Source: B33-G16 sp964611035
GTDB lineage: Bacteria > Desulfobacterota > DSM-4660 > Desulfatiglandales > B25-G16
Assembly (NCBI GenBank): GCA_964611035.1
Contig: CAZSWT010000002.1
Span: forward strand, 1 to 64,000
Reading direction: 5' to 3'
DNA length: 64,000 nt
In this document: piece after piece, positions 60,782 through 64,000 of the stretch
How the letters are laid out: every line of letters begins with the position of its first letter
How positions within the stretch are numbered: the first letter of the stretch is position 1
Made by a program: the position numbers and the translations under genes
Notes under the pieces: model-generated
What the model was told of the DNA's origin: nothing
What the model saw: the letters and a program-made list of their open reading frames with translations, nothing else
The model's database searches: none

Positions 60782-60865
60782 GAAGTGTCAATGTCATTGC
60801 GAGCGAATTTACGAAACGTTTTAATAGCAATGACTTTTTATTTTTTATCAGGTATACTTGATAAA

Positions 60866-61005
60866 TTCGTAAAAAGTCAAAAATGGGATGGCAAAGTAAA
60901 AAGTTCCAAATGCAAGGCTTGCGAATCTTGAGGAATGAGGCGTACTTACCAGTACGCGCAATGACAAAAGATGAAGCGTAACGTAGCAGTTGGACTTTTT
61001 ACGAA
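60866..61005. repeat. MITE-like repeat with perfect 13-bp inverted ends
   Basis: TTCGTAAAAAGTC (60866) and GACTTTTTACGAA (60993) are exact inverse copies. The 114 bases between include GCGTACTTACCAGTACGC, another hairpin. It belongs to the TCGTAAAAAGTC family (22181, 24176). It is non-coding. Confidence 0.8.
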
Positions 61006-61046
61006 GTCGTCATACGTGATTCATTCCTAAAAAGTCATGAACCGGG

Positions 61047-61144
61047 GTCATTGCGAGGAGCATAGCGACGAAGCAATCTAATAAATACAATAAGTTATGC
61101 TATATGAGATTGCTTCGTCCCGATGAATCGGGACTCGCAATGAC
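61047..61144. repeat. empty REP-like palindrome
   Basis: GTCATTGCGAGGAGCATAGC, then GACGAAGCAATCT, is followed by about 26 AT-rich bases and the inverse arm GAGATTGCTTCGTCCCGATG, ending CTCGCAATGAC. This is the unoccupied form of the repeat at 60390-60781. The inverse arm is identical to that one over its visible length. Other members: 53814-53887. Confidence 0.85.
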
Positions 61145-61268
61145 ATGCTTTTTGACTTTTTACGAGATATTTATATAACAGTTGAAAGGAGGTGAATTAC
61201 AGGGATAATATAACAATTATTGTTTAGGCGGGTTTAATTTTTATTTATCTTTTAAAAAGGGGGAAGCA

Positions 61269-62549
61269 ATGAAGATGAAAAAGATTTTAATTGTTTTATG
61301 TGCCGTTGTATTTTTGTTTGGCCTATCATCTATGGCTTTAGCCAAGGTGATAAAGGTAGGTGGCATTAAGGATACAACAGGTGCTACGTCTGATGTGGGA
61401 AAAGACGCCGCACTCGGTCAGGAAGAATTCTGGGCGCACTATGTAAACGATCATGGTGGCATTAATGGAAAGAAAGTAAAATATATCTGGTTTGACTATG
61501 GTTACCGAATCCCTGAGGCCCTTACCAAATATAAGCTCCTTAAAAGGATGAAAGTTCTCGCTATCATGGGATGGGGAACAGGTGATACCGAGGCCCTTTC
61601 ACCGACTATCAATAGGGATAAGATTCCCTATGTATCGGATTCCTACTCTGCTCACCTCACACGGCCAAAAGACTGGGTAGGAAAGGATGGAAAAAAACAT
61701 GGGGGCACAGCCTATAACCTGTTTTTTTCATCCGATTACTCCACCAATGCCAGATCCTGTTTGACAGCCTGGTATGACAAGAAATGGAAACCAAGGGGAG
61801 AGAGCAGGAAGCCCCGTCTTGCATGTTGCTATATGTTTGGCTCTCCGTATGCAAGCGCCCCTATTGCTGCTATCAAGAACCATGCTGAGCTGCTCGGTTT
61901 TGATATAGGCAAGGATCAGGATGTGAGTCTATTTGCCATTGATACCAAGAGCCAGATCATGGCGCTTCAAAAGTTTAAGCCGGATATCATCTGGCACGGA
62001 AACACAACTATGTCGGTGTCTGCCACCATAAGGGATGCATATGCCCTGGGGTTACGGGCGGATCATATCGTTAACAACTGGGGTTTTGATGAAAACCTAC
62101 CGCGCCTTGCCGGAGAGGCTATGAATGCAAAGGATGCACTGTGTGTAATGGGTGCAACTCCTAATGGTTTTTATGGACAAAAATGCGACTTGATGGATGA
62201 GGTGGTAAAGTATGCCAAGAAAATCAATCCTGGTGTCCCTCAGAAAAAGCGTATATGCAGAACTGTTCAGGGTTGGTCCAATGGCCTTGTCCTCTGGGAA
62301 GCGATGAAACGGGCAGATAAGGCAGGCGATCTAACCGGCCCAGGAATTATGAAAAAGGGCTTTGAAACCATGCGGGATTTCCATATCGGTTTATGTACTG
62401 GTAATGTTACCTATACAGCCAATGACCATAGGCCAACAGGAGGTTGCTGGGTTCAGGAATGGAAAGACGGCAAGTTTCAGAAGGTGGACTTTGTTAATGT
62501 GAAAGAGCGGTGGCCAAAACAATGGGCCTCTGAATGGCACGGATGGTAA
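61269..62549 (+). CDS. ABC transporter substrate-binding protein, LIV type
   Basis: This periplasmic binding protein of 426 residues has a signal peptide (ILIVLCAVVFLFGLSSMALA) and the peripla_BP_6 fold: VIKVGGIKDTTGATSDVGKD, WAHYVNDHGGINGKKVKYIW, and YRIPEALTKYKLLKRMKVLA. It binds the solute delivered to LivHM. Its distance from leucine-binding proteins and the acyl-CoA synthetase in the operon favour an acid, not an amino acid, as the ligand. The gene is separated from livM by about a kilobase of repeats. Confidence 0.92.
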   Translation: MKMKKILIVLCAVVFLFGLSSMALAKVIKVGGIKDTTGATSDVGKDAALGQEEFWAHYVNDHGGINGKKVKYIWFDYGYRIPEALTKYKLLKRMKVLAIMGWGTGDTEALSPTINRDKIPYVSDSYSAHLTRPKDWVGKDGKKHGGTAYNLFFSSDYSTNARSCLTAWYDKKWKPRGESRKPRLACCYMFGSPYASAPIAAIKNHAELLGFDIGKDQDVSLFAIDTKSQIMALQKFKPDIIWHGNTTMSVSATIRDAYALGLRADHIVNNWGFDENLPRLAGEAMNAKDALCVMGATPNGFYGQKCDLMDEVVKYAKKINPGVPQKKRICRTVQGWSNGLVLWEAMKRADKAGDLTGPGIMKKGFETMRDFHIGLCTGNVTYTANDHRPTGGCWVQEWKDGKFQKVDFVNVKERWPKQWASEWHGW

Positions 62550-62565
62550 ACAAGGAGGTTTCCAA

Positions 62566-63375
62566 TTGGAAGCAGCAGAAAAGATATTAATGGTAAATAA
62601 TATTGAGGTCAAATACCATGAGGTGATCCTTGTGCTCAAGGGTGTCTCTATTGAAATCCCAAGAGGTGGTATAGTTGCCCTCTTGGGTGCCAACGGAGCA
62701 GGTAAAAGCACAACCCTGAAATCCATTTCCGGACTCCTTAAGGTGGAGGTTGGAGAGGTTACTGATGGGGCCATTGAGTTTGAAGGTGTGCGGATACACA
62801 AAAAAACTGCGGTAGAGATTGCCAAGATGGGTATTATACAGGTAATTGAAGGCCGCAGGGTATTTGAGCATCTCACCGTTGAGGAGAACCTCAAGGTTGG
62901 GGCGCATTTGAGAAAGTCAGGGTCTGTCAAGGATGGATTGGAGCTGGTCTACCACTATTTTCCCAGGCTAAGGGAAAAGAGGAGTGAAGTTGCAGGATTT
63001 GTGAGCGGAGGAGAGCAGCAGATGGCGGTAGTCGGCAGGGCCCTGATGACAGAGCCCAAGCTGGTACTATTAGATGAGCCATCTATGGGACTTGCCCCTA
63101 TGTTAATCCATGAGATATTCAATATCTTAACGAGGCTTAACAAGGACGAACACATATCTATTCTTCTGGTTGAGCAAAATGTAAAGCTGGCCCTGAATGT
63201 GGCCCCATACGCATATGTAATGGAAACCGGGCGTATTGTCATGGATGATACGTCTGAAAGATTAAAAGAAAATGAAGATATTAAGGATTTTTATCTCGGG
63301 CTCTCTGAAAAAGGAAAGTCAAAGAGCTTCGCAGAGGTAAAACACTATAAGAGAAGAAAAAGATGGCTAACGTAG
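62566..63375 (+). CDS. livF: branched-chain-type ABC transporter ATPase
   Basis: This is the second ATP-binding subunit, with Walker A GANGAGKSTTLKS, the signature VSGGEQQMAVVGRALM, Walker B LVLLDEPSMGLAP and LLVEQNVKLAL. It is 269 residues. The start is a TTG, supported by AAGGAGG seven bases upstream. It has an unusual 25-residue C-terminal extension (SEKGKSKSFAEVKHYKRRKR). It follows the binding protein by 16 bases. With LivG it powers the importer. Confidence 0.93.
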   Translation: MEAAEKILMVNNIEVKYHEVILVLKGVSIEIPRGGIVALLGANGAGKSTTLKSISGLLKVEVGEVTDGAIEFEGVRIHKKTAVEIAKMGIIQVIEGRRVFEHLTVEENLKVGAHLRKSGSVKDGLELVYHYFPRLREKRSEVAGFVSGGEQQMAVVGRALMTEPKLVLLDEPSMGLAPMLIHEIFNILTRLNKDEHISILLVEQNVKLALNVAPYAYVMETGRIVMDDTSERLKENEDIKDFYLGLSEKGKSKSFAEVKHYKRRKRWLT

Positions 63376-63405
63376 CCCTAAAATTTAAATAGGGAGGTTT
63401 TTATT

Positions 63406-64000
63406 ATGCCTAAGAAATCTACAGTATTATTAATCGCGCTTATTTTTGGTATGGGGGTGCTATTTGCCTCTTGTGCCGCTGTTCAGGTAAAACCTACTGC
63501 GGCCAATTTTAAGGCACCAACAATAGCAATCGAAATGATAGAGGTACCCCAGTATGATGGGTACTGGTATTATGGGGGAAATATAAAACCAACAAAAGGT
63601 AAGGCAGGGAATCATGGTGCACCCTTGCCATTAATCATTACCTTTAATATCACGAATCCAAATCCATATCCGATTCTACTGGAGGATTACAGTTTTGTCA
63701 TTGCATTTGAAGACTTTGATATGACTACTGTCAAAGGCTATGAGTCCCAGTGGATTCCGGCTGGTAAGACAAATCAAGTCAAGGCAGCCACCATGTTTAC
63801 CACTCGTTCAGTATTATTGAAGCTTTTGGTAACCAGTGGATTCAAATTAAAGGCCAAAGGAACCAATGCCTGGGCCGCAATGGAAAAATATTGGACTACA
63901 ATTCCTGATATGGCCTTTCCCATTAACATTTATGAAGGGAATTTCGGCTTTAGGGCCGATGGTGTCTCTAAGGCAGTTCCATTTAAAGGCACTTATGCCC
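63406..64000 (+). CDS. lipoprotein with LEA-like domain (3' end cut off)
   Basis: The frame begins at ATG 63406 behind GGGAGG and is open to the window edge (198 codons). The N-terminus is a signal peptide with a lipobox (VLFASC). The rest has an LEA14/water-stress-type pattern (LIITFNITNPNPYPILLEDY, then AFEDFDMTTVKGYE), a beta-sandwich found in envelope lipoproteins. It lies 30 bases after livF and is probably the next gene in the operon. The role is unknown. Confidence 0.75.
   Translation, partial: MPKKSTVLLIALIFGMGVLFASCAAVQVKPTAANFKAPTIAIEMIEVPQYDGYWYYGGNIKPTKGKAGNHGAPLPLIITFNITNPNPYPILLEDYSFVIAFEDFDMTTVKGYESQWIPAGKTNQVKAATMFTTRSVLLKLLVTSGFKLKAKGTNAWAAMEKYWTTIPDMAFPINIYEGNFGFRADGVSKAVPFKGTYA

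Noticed and set aside
62391..62930. 179-codon frame opposite livF
   Set aside because: It is antisense to the end of the binding protein and the start of livF, both strongly conserved, and has no ribosome site.

Overview
The window looks like an AT-rich chromosomal stretch from an anaerobic Gram-negative bacterium, most likely an uncultured deltaproteobacterium (Desulfobacterota). The grounds are a long-type HflX, an rpsF-rpsR-rplI-dnaB cluster, a tilS-ftsH-folP-coaX run, several PilZ proteins and lipoproteins, a pair of 2-hydroxyacyl-CoA dehydratase/benzoyl-CoA reductase-type subunits, and a branched-chain-type ABC uptake operon that carries its own acyl-CoA synthetase. The taxonomic call is inference from gene content. 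No 16S rRNA is present.

Layout. 1-3.1 kb: end of a sensor kinase, a BrnT/BrnA toxin-antitoxin pair, a PilZ protein and a PAS histidine kinase. 3.2-6.1 kb: an insertion sequence with long terminal inverted repeats, a VanZ-like protein, an array of 7-bp repeats and a GC-rich structured block that resembles the right end of a decayed IS200/IS605-type element. 6.4-12.0 kb: three exported proteins (FlgT-like, TPR/CsgG lipoprotein, CsgG/TolB-like plus six FnIII domains) that probably act together at the cell envelope. 12-21 kb: ogt, a FabD-like acyltransferase, small zinc-ribbon and metallopeptidase-like genes, tRNA-Met(CAT), queD, a TPM/YgcG-nucleotidyltransferase-LemA operon and galT. 21-27.5 kb: two metallo-beta-lactamase-fold proteins, a PilZ protein, threonine aldolase, asd and a sirtuin. 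27.7-30.2 kb: a HisF-like fragment followed by two 2-hydroxyacyl-CoA dehydratase-type subunits. 30.5-39.3 kb: NifX-like protein, HtrA protease, ClC protein, rpsF-rpsR-rplI-dnaB and hflX. 39-53.7 kb: apbE, a coiled-coil protein, a minus-strand lipoprotein-flippase-ribF-HD block, coaX-folP-ftsH-tilS and dgt. 54-64 kb: the livG-acyl-CoA synthetase-livH-livM-livK-livF-lipoprotein operon, cut by the right edge.

The most unusual layer is mobile. Three four-helix-bundle genes (the family of 23S rRNA intervening-sequence proteins and Avd) each sit inside a cassette whose two ends are inverted arrays of degenerate 7-bp (sometimes 8-bp) units. Two cassettes are lodged between liv genes and one between tilS and ftsH. 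One has been split by a 279-bp element with 12-bp perfect inverted ends that encodes a GIY-YIG nuclease. A second GIY-YIG gene fills the centre of a palindromic repeat whose empty form lies about 270 bp downstream. Gene-free arrays of the same 7-bp type occur in several other intergenic gaps, where they overlap the predicted start or stop codons of ogt, tilS and vanZ and abut the dgt start. No reverse transcriptase and no CRISPR array were seen.

Other points are a probable AUA (non-canonical) start on hflX, a consensus promoter leaving an almost leaderless brnT mRNA, a terminator-like hairpin in the liv operon leader, and a ClC protein with isoleucine where exchangers usually carry the inner proton glutamate.
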